Below, piece after piece: positions 13,501-25,500 of a DNA stretch of 64,000 bases. Position 1 is the first letter of the stretch. Every line of letters begins with the position of its first letter. The stretch is taken from positions 10,288,125 to 10,352,124 of the forward strand of contig NC_061801.1 in the NCBI RefSeq assembly GCF_021462225.1, read 5' to 3'. The translations under genes were made by a program, and so were the position numbers. This stretch comes from Girardinichthys multiradiatus (lineage: Eukaryota > Chordata > Actinopteri > Cyprinodontiformes > Goodeidae). A model generated the notes under the pieces. That model did not search any database. It was not told where the DNA came from and saw only the letters and a list, made by a program, of their open reading frames with translations.

Positions 13501-16500
13501 AGACAAATTTCATAAAGCAAAACACAGCCAGCATTACATGTTTTGTGTTAAGGGTTGGTTTTGTCTGACTTTCCTCTGATGAACACTGCCCGGCTTAGAA
13601 ATTAATCTCATAACATGAACAATGGCCAAGAACAATGTGTGTGTGTGTGTGTGTGTGTCTGTGTGTGTGTCAAATGTGTTTTAGCTGCGCTCGCTTCCTG
13701 TAGAGTCGGAACATAAATCTTGCTGAGTTTCTGAATCAGTCAGCCATTCCCTCCAGTCCATTATAGCTATAATACTCCTAATGAGGTTTGTACTCGAACA
13801 AGCCATACAGGTCACACATACACATTGAAATATTTCAGTTATATTACTAACATATTTCTCTGCTGCAGCTCTTTTGGAACTGTCCAAGTAGATTAGATTC
13901 AGACAGAGTTATTTTTAAGCAAGTCTGGTTCCATTGGAGGTCACTTTAGAAGGTACTTGGTCCTTTCTGTTGGCACCTTCTGATCTTGGCTTGCTCAGGG
14001 AGTGATTTTAAGTAAGCATTTATGTGAGTCCACATCAAGTGACCTGGCATTATTTAAGGATAGATATAGTGAATTGATATTTTTACATCAAGGTTATACT
14101 AAGCATGTGAACATGGGCATAGGTCTTAAATTGATTGCATAGAATTTTGATTGTGATGAACTGGACCGAAACTGTTATGCATTTTCTTTTTCTTCATAAA
14201 GAAGGTAGGAAAAACAGCACCCTGAAACAGAACTTGATAACTTCTAATATGTTTCCTGATTGGCTTTATACATGTTCATTTGCTCCAGAAAAGTCTGTTT
14301 ATTTGAGGTTCCGTTCATTATGATGCAAGGTTTGTTTTACGGTTTTCAATGACAGTAAGGATAACTGTAGAGGATGCAGCCAACTGAGAGGGCTGAGTCG
14401 ATGAGGATACACAGGATAAGATGTGCTTGAAGATGGAGGATGGGCATTGAAGCCGGCAGCCGGGCAACAAAACAACTACACCACTGCTTTTTTTCTTGCT
14501 AAAGTTTGTCTATTGGATAACAGGATGGATTATTTATTACGGCAAGCACACACTCTTGCTGTCTGTTACTTGCCGGCAAGTAGGAGACTGCTGTGTTTTT
14601 GACTGGCTAAAGAGCAGCAGCCACAAATCCCACTAGAAGTACTGGAAATAGTGACTGGACATACCTGACCACCTGACGTCCTGTTTTTGAAAGGTCTGCT
14701 TAGAAACCAATGTCAATAGGCTTGAGTTAAACTTAGCACAGTAAAGGAAGTAGTAGAAGCAACTTCAACCCTTTGGTCAGTGCGTATACAGTGAGTATAC
14801 GTATACTCCAATTAGCTAATTACATGAACAATTTTTCATTACGTTGTTATAAATACATCTTAAGAAGTTTTAGTCTTATTTTAACTCTTTGATTTATTTT
14901 AACTAACTTATTTTAACTCTTTGTTTTAGTATTAAATGGTAAATGGACTGAATTTATATAGCACCTTTCCAGTCATGAATGAAAAAACTTTAAAAGTCCA
15001 ACTTCTAACTCCTAGCTGATTTCAGATCAGCCGGACAAAACATGCATCCGTGCTCCACGATTTAGCACACTTGCACAGCAAATCAAAACAGCTCAGCATA
15101 AAACACTTCAATCAGTATTGCATGCAACAAGTTGATACCTTAGATTAACTACTGGTAATTCTAAATTACCTTAACTATGCCTTATCCTGCCCAGACTTCT
15201 AAACGCACCTATTCGATTTAATATAAAAATAACAAATTTACTTTGACGATGATTTATTCCCTCCATCGGTTGAGGATGGGTCAGGTCTGAAGAAAAACGA
15301 GAAGGGGGGATCACGCATCAATGATCAACCCAAAAAAAACAATAAACTTCTCACCCATCCAAAACGGGGAAAATATGAAGAACCGTGCAGTCGACTGAAT
15401 CAACAAGGAGGAAACTCATCTCCTTGGAAATAAAACCTCTGTGGGTTTTCGATTGGTATATGAATCTTCTGACCTTCTTGTATCAGACAGATTTCCAGCT
15501 TTCAACCTCTTCCGTGAATGGCCGTGTGGAGGAGAAGTTTGCCTGCGAGCTTTTGTTTCTCCTGGTATGCGCCTCCGTTGCATCATCCTGTGAGATGCTG
15601 GAAATGGGAACAAAAGTTTATTTTCCGCGGGTTTTATAAACGTCAGAGCTGCAACGTTTGTTGAGTTGCGCATGTCAAACAGCGCTGCCCAGCCTGTCTA
15701 TTCCCCCAAAATTGATGACCCCAACACATGACTTCAATATGATCAATTCTATTGAAAGCTAACACATGTCTTATGTACAGAACTTACGAGACATTAAGGT
15801 GCTTCTCTTAACTCGCTGAATGCAAGTCAAATTCTCTAAAGTTCACTGCCTGTTTTCATGAGAGTTTCCATGCTGAAGTCATTTAAAAAGATGCTTGAAA
15901 TGTTTTGTATTTGTTTAAAGAAAGTTCACACATTGATATCTTAGGTGTAACCTGGGTGTCATGGTAACATAATATTTCTATACTTTAAAAATTAACCAGT
16001 TTAAGGTAAATACATCACTTCATGTTTAATTTTTGTATAATAGATATTTCTATGCCATTTACATTGATATGGGTATAGATAACAGATTAAAATAGAAAAA
16101 AAGGTTTGTGTTGCTGTTTCGAAGGCTTTAGTCCTCGAGGCGGGCTATCGCAGGATCACATCCTGGCCTGTCAACGTTTACTGCATACCCTTCCCTTGCT
16201 CTTTCCACCCTATTTCCATTTACTTTACTTTTGAAAAAATTGTAAATGTAAAGGTCACTAGTGCCTAAAAAAATACCTTTAAAAAATAGAAAAAAAGCTC
16301 AGCTCATGATTTATTTCCCTGTTTAAACTGTATATATCTCGCTATATACTCTATTTGTGACAAATACATTTAGGTTTTAGCTTGTGTTCTTACTGTGCAC
16401 AGTAATCCTAATTTTTCCACTCTACTGACCCTCCATCTTCAACGAATTTGTTATGCAGAATTACAAAACAACATCTTAGAGGACACCTCAAAATAACTAG

Positions 16501-19500
16501 ATGTATAGTCAAAAAACAAACATGAAACAAACACATCTGAAGGCACTGGATAAAAGTCTCTACTGTATTTAGGAGTTACGTACAGCATGATAAACTGAAC
16601 ATGTCAACTAAATACTTCCAAAACTAAGAATGACAGATTGATACAGGATCTATTCAAACAGAGGAGAACCAAGAAAAAACATTATCTAAATATGCTGAAG
16701 GTCTGCTTAGAAACATTGCTAACTTAAAGGTTAATTAATTTGTGGCAGAAAAATGTGGCTCTATCCAGAATGTATCATAACATTTGCAACATGTAAAGAT
16801 TTAAAACAAAAAGGTCACATTTTATTTTAGTGTTTGTTTCTTTTGTTTGTGACTTTCATATTTTACATGTTTTTCTGAAATGGCAATAATGCTTATCCAT
16901 GTGACTGTCTGTGTGCAGGGTGGAGCTTCAGCATGGGATCAGCCTACCAGTTCCACAGCTGGAGAGTGTTTGTGGTGGTCTGTGCGCTGCCTTGTGTCTC
17001 TGCAGTGGTAGCTCTCACTTTTATGCCTGAGAGCCCCCGCTTCTTCCTGGAGGTAAAACTAGCACAATATTGCTCTAGTAGCAGCACTGACATTTTGTCT
17101 TATAGGATGGAGTCAACGAGTTTCTATGTGTTCGTTTTAGCAACAATAAATCTTGTGAAAAGGCCAAACACAATGAACCAATGCTACTGATGGATACTGT
17201 CTACTTATCCTTGGCCTCTTTCAGTTTTGTCTTCTAAGGAGCTTAATTTTTTTCTTTACCTTAACTAAAGTTAAGGCAAAATCATTGGTCCAAATAGAAA
17301 AAATACATAGTAGGTAAAGAGAAGAACTGGTTGTGAGTTGCCAAAACTAAAGTGAAACAAAAAACTGGGAGATTTGTAATCAGCCAAGAAACTGCAACTG
17401 TGATCTAGGGGTACAGAAGAAGACCAGGGCCCATATTCACAAAGATTCTCAGAGCGTTCCTATCTTAGCCTAAAGATTCTTGGCAAGGACTCTTGGCTTA
17501 AGAGTGATTCTGTTTGAATGTAGCTTATTTACATGCTCATCATCATTTTGATTTGCTTATTATGTTTACTCACCATGTTGGTCGTTTTGAAATTGCATCT
17601 ATGTCATTTAATTAATTTCATATTAATATGAAAATTCTGCATTTTACTGTGATCTCCTTCTTGTATAATGAGGTATAGTTTGGTAAAATGACCAAAACAA
17701 AACAGAGAAAACCGAACTGAACAGAGGAACAGAGCCTGCTGTTGGAGGAGAAAAGAGTGTTGAAAGGTAGATTTGATCCTGGAATCACGGTGGGAACAAA
17801 CAGGCATCCCTGAGCAGATCATTGCATTGTTCCCTCTGCTTTCAGCACCAGCCTGGAATGTGAGTAGCTTTGGTACCTGCTGCAGTCAGAAGCTAGGGAG
17901 GAGATGGCAGCACACCAGAGAACTTCTCCACAGACAAGGAGGGCTGTAGATGATCATTTAGGCTTAGGCTGCTGACATCATCATGTAAAAATGTATTCTC
18001 GTCCATCCCATTTTGTATAATTAATCTGTGAAATGGGATGAACTGAATTCCTTCAAATATATGTTCCAGGTATTCAATTCCTTTACTCCTCCAATCAAGT
18101 CTTTCACATTATTTTTTTGTAGGATGTCAGGGTTGTTCAAGATGGGTGTGTGTCTGCATGAGATTAGTGAAGGTCCTGTAATTTTTAGATATTCCCATCA
18201 TGCTCTCAGAGAGGTGCTGATATTGAGGCTTTTAAAGCATACTTGTTTTATATTTGAGCTAATAAATGGTAGATCTAAAATCTTAGTATTATTGCATAAT
18301 GTCTGTTCTACGTCTAGCCAGGGTTCAGCTAAAGGACTGTGTTTGAACCATTTTGAGATATATTGTTGGCTAAGAAGTAATGATGAAAATTAGGCAGATC
18401 TAGTCCTCCTTTATCTTTGGTCTTTTGCAGCGTTTTTAAGCTAATACGCGGGTTTATCTTTCCAAAGAGATTTAGTGATGGAGGAGTCCAGAGATCTAAA
18501 CCAGTCAGATGATGGTTTATTTGGGATCATTGAGAATAAGTAATTGATTTTTGGCAAGAGCATCAATTTTATTGAAGCAACCCTGGCCATGAGTGATATG
18601 GGTAGAGATTTCCATCTAGTAAGATCATCTTCCACTTTTTTTAAAAGCGGGATGTGGTTTAGTTTTGTTAAGTCTGCCAATCTAGGAGAAACATTAATAC
18701 CCAAGTATGTAATATTCCCTGACTGTAGTTGTGTATTAAAGGAATTGTGGAAAGAACAGTTAATTGGAAGAACTGTTGATTTCAACCAATTTATAGAATA
18801 ATACGAAATTCTTGAGAAAGATTTTATCAATCCAATTACCTGACAGAGGTTTGCGAATGCTGGAGAAAGACTAATACATCATCTACAATTTTTATTGTTT
18901 CTATTATTTATTTATCTATCCTTTCAAATATTACTTTACTAGAGGTGCACCTTTAATCTGTCCTGCCACTGAAACTATTTAATTTCCCCTACAGGGATGA
19001 TAGGGTTAATCTTATTTCTATATTAATAATTGTATGATTGTTATAGAAGTTTATGTGCTCATTTATTCGACTGTTTAGGGGGTGTATCCCTGTGCGGATG
19101 AGCCGGTAGAGTTTTATTAATTCACTATTGTTCATTGTACAGAGAATATTTCTCCTTTCTCTCTATCTTTCCACCATGTTCTCTGCTTAAGACACTCTTA
19201 GGCTCACTAAAAGTCCTCCTCACTACTCTTAACATTTCCTCACGTGAAATACTTTGTGGATAACTTTGATCGAACCGAGGGAAAATTCTAAGAAAAAAGA
19301 TTTTTCTTAGAGTGACATTAATTTTAGTCTTAGGATTCATTGTGAATACGGGTACTGAACTACAGGCCCTGTCCTTATACTTATACTGCACTGTGATCGA
19401 AGAGAAAGTGCACTTCAGCTGTAACATGTAACTGTAACAAATAAATAAATAAATAAAAGCAAATCTGAGCAATATTAGCTGTGCATATTTTGTTTCTGCT

Positions 19501-22500
19501 ATTAAACCTGCGTTTTAACAAGACATACCTAAGAAAATGTATAAATGAGATACTGCACAGAGGTCACTGTTAAATACTGGGATTCTTATGAATTTATGTG
19601 TTTAACTTGTTAAATGTGTCTGTCTCCCAGACAGGTAAACACGATGAGGCCTGGATGGTTCTCAAACACATCCATGACACCAACATGCGTGCCCGAGGAG
19701 AGCCTGAGAGAGTCTTCACCGTGAGTACACTCACCGTCCCCCCTGCGCTTGATATCTGATGCAGTGCCATCAGCTGTTAAAAGATCGGTGTCTCCCCCTG
19801 CAGGTGAACAGGATAAAAATCCCCAAACAGCTGGACGAGCTGGTGGAAATGCAAATTGAGTCAGCCAACCCTGTGCTCAAAGTCCTCTTTAAGATCAAGG
19901 CTGAGCTCAGAGGAGTATGCGGCTGTCTCACTTGATCTGTACTTAATTGTTTCACTGTGGACCTTAAGGATGTCAATGCTCTAAACATATTCTTTTTACC
20001 TAACAGATCTGGTTGACTTTTATGAGATGTTTCAACTACCCAGTGAAAGACAACACCATGAAATTGGCAACTGTCTGGTTTACTTTGTCATTTGGGTAAG
20101 AAATTATCTGCGTTCTCCTCCGGTTTTTCTTTTACATTCTCTGTGTAATTATAGTTTTGATCATTTTTAATGATGCTATCTATGGCCCCGGGTTAATACT
20201 TAGCTGAGTCATCACTACTTCCCAGCTTTTTAACAGTTTGTGGGAAAAACAGTGTTTTAAGGTAGTGAGTGTACCACTCATGCCCTGACCATGGATGCTG
20301 ATAAGTAATCGTATATAGAATTTCCCGTTTTTTTATCTCACACAGTTTTTGTCTGTTTATCCAGATGCACTTTTTTCCTAAATCCCAAGAAGGCACCATA
20401 ACTGTGTCTCAACACATTAAGCAATCATATAAAATCACCTTTAAATATCTGTAGGCCGTAATTCCTTGTTTGTATGCATTATGTTCCCTCATCAGTCTTT
20501 ATCTTGCTTTTTTTGCAGCCAATGGCAGTTTTTATATTCAATTCAATTCAGTTTATTTATATAGCGCCAATTCACAACACATGTCGTCTCAAGGCACTTC
20601 ACAACAGTCAGGTACATACATTACAATTAATCCTAACCATTGAACAGTGCAGTCAGAGTTAGTTATTTATTCAAATTGGATAAAAAGTTTTTCTATCTAA
20701 GGAAACCCAGCAGATTGCATCCAGTCAGTGACTTGCAGCATTCCCTCCTCCTGGATGAGCATGTAGAGACAGTGGACAGTCACTGGCGTTGACTTTGCAG
20801 CAATCCCTCATACTGAGCATGCATGTAGCGACAGTGGAGAGAAAAAACTCCCTTTTAACAGGAAGAAACCTCCAGCAGAACCAGGCTCAGTGTGAGCGGC
20901 CATCTGCCACGACCGACTGGGGGTTTGAGAGAACAGAGCAGAGACACAAAGAGAACAAAGAAGCACTGATCCAGGAGTACTTTCTATGGGAAGGAAAAGT
21001 AAATGTTAGTGGATGTAGCTCCTTTAGTCGTTTCATCTAGAAAGAAAGAACAGATAAACTTTGAGCCAGTCTTCAGGATAGAGTCTGAAAGAGAGCACAT
21101 ATAATTAGTTACAGTAAAGGCTCCGTCAATTGCTATATCTAGGAGAGAGAAAGGATTAAACACTGAAAGACAGGGCCAAGTGGATCATCTGTAGAAGGTG
21201 AGCATTAAGTTGTTGCCAGCAGAAGCTTGGACGATGCCCCTCTCCAGAAAGGTGTCACAGGTAGACACAGAGTCAGGCCAGGTGTAGCTTCTAGGAAGAG
21301 AAAAGTGAGAGAACATGAAGTTAAAAACTGAAATAACAGCAAATAATGCAAAATTGGAGAGTAGTGTGAGAATGTAGCAAAGAGGATGAAAGTGGTCATT
21401 ATGTCCTCCAGCAGCCTAAGGCTATAGCAGCATAACTACAGAGATAGTTTCAGTTTCAGTTTATTTATTTATATAGCGCTTATTTACAACAATGTCGTCT
21501 CAAGGCACCCCACAAAGGGTCCGGAATGGCGTGGGGCCGCGGGGGAGACCAGACCAAACCACCAGGTGCCAAAACGGGCCATGTGTAGGGGCACTAAGTA
21601 AAATAATAAACTGATAAAGTTTGTCCATCTAGAGCCCATTGATGGCCATTGCTATACTAAAAACCACAAGGATTGGGATACCTCTCTCCGTCTGATTGAC
21701 CATAACCATTGGAAAAGAGAGGGGGTCATACAGGTAGCAGAGATAGAAGGTGTGTTTGCACCTCAACCATAACTGAGCCGGTTTAGGCTAAACCTGACTC
21801 CCCCTTACTCCAACCAACAGGGAGGGAAGAAGATGGAGGTACAAATTAAGGAAGATAGCTCAGGGTAACCTAAGCCACTCTAACTATAAGCTTTATCAAA
21901 ACGGAAAGTTTTAAGCCTAGCCTTAAAAGTAGACAGGGTGTCTGCCTCACAGATCAAAACCGGGAACTGGTTCCCCAGGTGGGGAGCCTGATAACTAAAG
22001 GATCTGCCTCCCATTCTACTTCTAGATACTCTAGGAACCACCAGTAAACCTGCAGTCTGAGAACGAAGTGCTCTGTTAGGAACATATGGAACATAAACTG
22101 TTTAGAGTTTTACCTTCAGGCCGCCGCTACAGAGCACTGTTTACTAAAACCAGCCGCCAGAAAGACAGTTTCTTCTCCCAGGCTGTTTCTCTGATGAACA
22201 TTCAATAGAGTACAGAACAACAGCATACAGATGTTGCAAATGAACCTTTTCTATTAGATATGTGTATATTGTACATTGTAAATTGTAAATTTTTATATTC
22301 TGTAATGCAAAAACAGTACAAAAGAGCAAAGTGTACCGGAGTCAAATTCCTTGTTTGTATGCACGAACTTGGCAAGAAAGCTGATTCTGATTCTGAATCA
22401 GATATCTGATGTAGGATGGAGCTAGATCATTAAGGGCTTTATATGTGAGGAGGAGAATTTTAAATTCTATTCTAGATTTAACAGGGAGCCAATGAAGGGA

Positions 22501-25500
22501 AGCTAAAATAGCAGAAATATGATCTATCTTTTTAATTTTCATCAGAACTCTTGCTGCAGCATTTTGAATCAGCTGAAGGCTTTTAACTGCATTTTGTGGA
22601 CATCCTGATAGTAAAGAATTACAGTAGTCCAGCCTTGAAGTAACACATGCATGGACTAGTTTTTCACTATCACTCCTGGACAGGATATTTCTAATTTTGG
22701 CAATGTTCCGGGGATGAAAGAAGGAAATCCTAGAAACCCGTTTAATATGTGACTTAAATGACATGTCCTGGTCAAAAATAACACCAAGGTTTTTTACGTT
22801 ATTATCAGAGGTCAATTTAATGCCATCCAGGTTAAGTGATTGACTCAGCAGTTTCTTTTTTAAAGACTCCGGTCCAAAGACGACAACTTCTGTCTTGTCT
22901 GAATTTAGAAGCAGAAAATTTAAAGTCATCGAAGTTTTTATGTCTTCAAGACATGCTTGTACTCTATCTAACTGGTTGGGCTCATCAGGATTCATGGATA
23001 AGTAAAGCTGAGTATCATCAGCGTAACTGTGAAAATTTATTCTATGCTGCCTGATAATTTTACCTATTGAAAGCCTATATATAGTAAAGAGAATTGGCCC
23101 AAGTACTGAACCCTGTGGTACTCCACAATTAATCTTGGAGTTTAAAGATGATTTATCATTTACATGAACAAACTGGAATCTGTCAGACAAATAAGTGTTA
23201 AACCAGCCTAGCGCTGTTCCCCTGATCCCTACAGAATATTCCAGCCTTTTTAAGAGAATATTGTGATCGACTGTATCAAATGCAGCACTGCAATCTAAGA
23301 GGACAAGTACAGACACAAGTCCATTATCTGAGGCTAGAAGAATATAATTAGTGACTTTCAAAAGAGCTGTTTCAGTGCTATGATGAGCTCTGAAGCCTGA
23401 CTGAAACTCTTCAAACAGGTCATTGCTGTGTAAATGCTCACACATTTGATTAGCAACTATTTTCTCAAGAATTTTAGATAAGAATGGAAGATTGGATATA
23501 GGTCTGTAATTTTTCAAGTCATCTCGATCAAGCAAAGGTTTCTTAAGTAAAGGTTTAATTACAGCTACCTTAAAAGCTTCTGGTACATATCCATTTACTA
23601 AGGATAGATTAATCATATCTAAAATGGGGCTGGTAATCAGAGGGAACACTTCCTTAAATAATTTGGTTGGGATTGGGTCTAACATACAAGTTGAAGGTTT
23701 AGATGAAGCTAATATTTCTGATAACTCAGGAAGCTTCACAGGATCAAAACAGTCCAAACACAGATCAAGTTCTGCAGTTATTTCCAATGTTGTCTCACTT
23801 GCTGAGGATGTAAATGCCACACCGGGTAAACCCTTCTTCTGCCATCTCCCACAGCCACTATTTTCTTCCCTTTGTGACTGCATCCATGATACAAACATTC
23901 ACAGACATGGTCCCACTTTGTGAAGAAATAATTCCTACAAATTTACCAGTTGGTGGTAGCTAAAGGTAATCGCCAGCCACTCTAGCTAAAGGAGAATAAG
24001 ACATGACAGAATGCCTTACACCTCATCCACTGTCAGTCGCACAGCGGGCACTTTGTGATTGATAGTAACCACACCCTGATCTCACTATTTTCAGCAGCAA
24101 GCAAAGTGTGCCAACTCCCCATTGGAAGTAATGTGTCCTCCCCTTTTGAATTTTGCCCTGGGAAACTACCTATATGGCCCATATGAAAAACTGCCACTGA
24201 TAGCAGCTATGTTGCCATCTCAAACTTACAGGTCCTTCTCAAAATATTAGCATATTGTGATAAAGTTCATTATTTTCCATAATGTAATGATGAAAATTTA
24301 ACATTCATATATTTTACATTCATTGCACACTAATTGAAATATTTCAGGTCTTTTATTGTCTTAATACGGATGATTTTGGCATACAGCTCATGAAAACCCA
24401 AAATTCCTATCTCACAAAATTAGCATATCATTAAAAGGGTCTCTAAACGAGCTATGAACCTAATCATCTGAATCAACGAGTTTACTCTAAACACCTGCAA
24501 AAGATTCCTGAGGCCTTTAAAACTCCCAGCCTGGTTCATCACTCAAAACCCCTATCATGGGTAAGACTGCCGACCTGACTGCTGTCCAGAAGGCCACTAT
24601 TGACACCCTCAAGCAAGAGGGTAAGACACAGAAAGAAATTTCTGAATGAATAGGCTGTTCCCAGAGTGCTGTATCAAGGCACCTCAGTGGGAAGTCTGTG
24701 GCAGAAAATGCTGCACAACGAGAAGAGGTGACCGGACCCTGAGGAAGATTGTGGAGAAGGGCCGATTCCAGACCTTGGGGGACCTGCGGAAGCAGTGGAC
24801 TGAGTCTGGAGTAGAAACATCCAGCGCCACCGTGCACAGGCATGTGCAGGAAATGGGCTACAGGTGCCGCATTCCCCAGGTCAAGCCACTTTTGAACCAG
24901 AAACAGCGGCAGAAACGCCTGACCTGGGCTACAGAGAAGCAGCACTGGACTGTTGCTCAGTGGTCAAAAGTACTTTTTTCGGATGAAAGCAAATTCTGCA
25001 TGTCATTCGGAAATCAAGGTGCCAGAGTCTGGAGGAAGACTGGGGAGAAGGAAATGCCAAAATGCCAGAAGTCCAGTGTCAAGTACCCACAGTCAGTGAT
25101 GGTCTGGGGTGCCGTGTCAGCTGCTGGTGTTGGTCCACTGTGTTTTATCAAGGGCAGGGTCAATGCAGGTAGCTATCAGGAGATTTTGGAGCACTTCATG
25201 CTTCCATCTGCTGAAAAGCTTTATGAAGATGAAGATTTCATTTTTCAGCACGACCTGGCACCTGTTCACAGTGCCAAAACCACTGGTAAATGGTTTACTG
25301 ACCATGGTATCACTGTGCTCAATTGGCCTGCCAACTCTCCTGACCTGAACCCCATAGAGAATCTGTGGGATATTGTGAAGAAAACGTTGAGAGACTCAAG
25401 ACCCAACACTCTGGATGAGCTAAAGGCTGCTATCGAAGCATCTTGGGCCTCCATAAGACCTCAACAGTGCCACAGGCTGATTGCCTCCATGCCACGCCGC

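Larger units (their letters stand above)
20533..23923 (-). mobile_element. L2/CR1-like LINE with nested insertions
   Basis: The 3' end is at left, with the tail complement ttcaattcagtttatttata. It contains 3'-UTR sequence shared with positions 1-780, the C-terminal coding end near 21900-22090, and a long reverse-transcriptase frame to 23898. Two insertions interrupt it: another LINE 3' end of the same tail type at about 21448-21850, with agatag on both sides, and a plus-strand LINE 3' end at 22091-22400. It is 5' truncated, lacking endonuclease. Assignment to L2/CR1 rather than Rex1 is tentative. Confidence 0.8.

Noticed and set aside
15385..15673. Overlapping frames of about 85 codons on both strands
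   Set aside because: Mutually antisense open frames in a less AT-rich patch; neither resembles a known protein.
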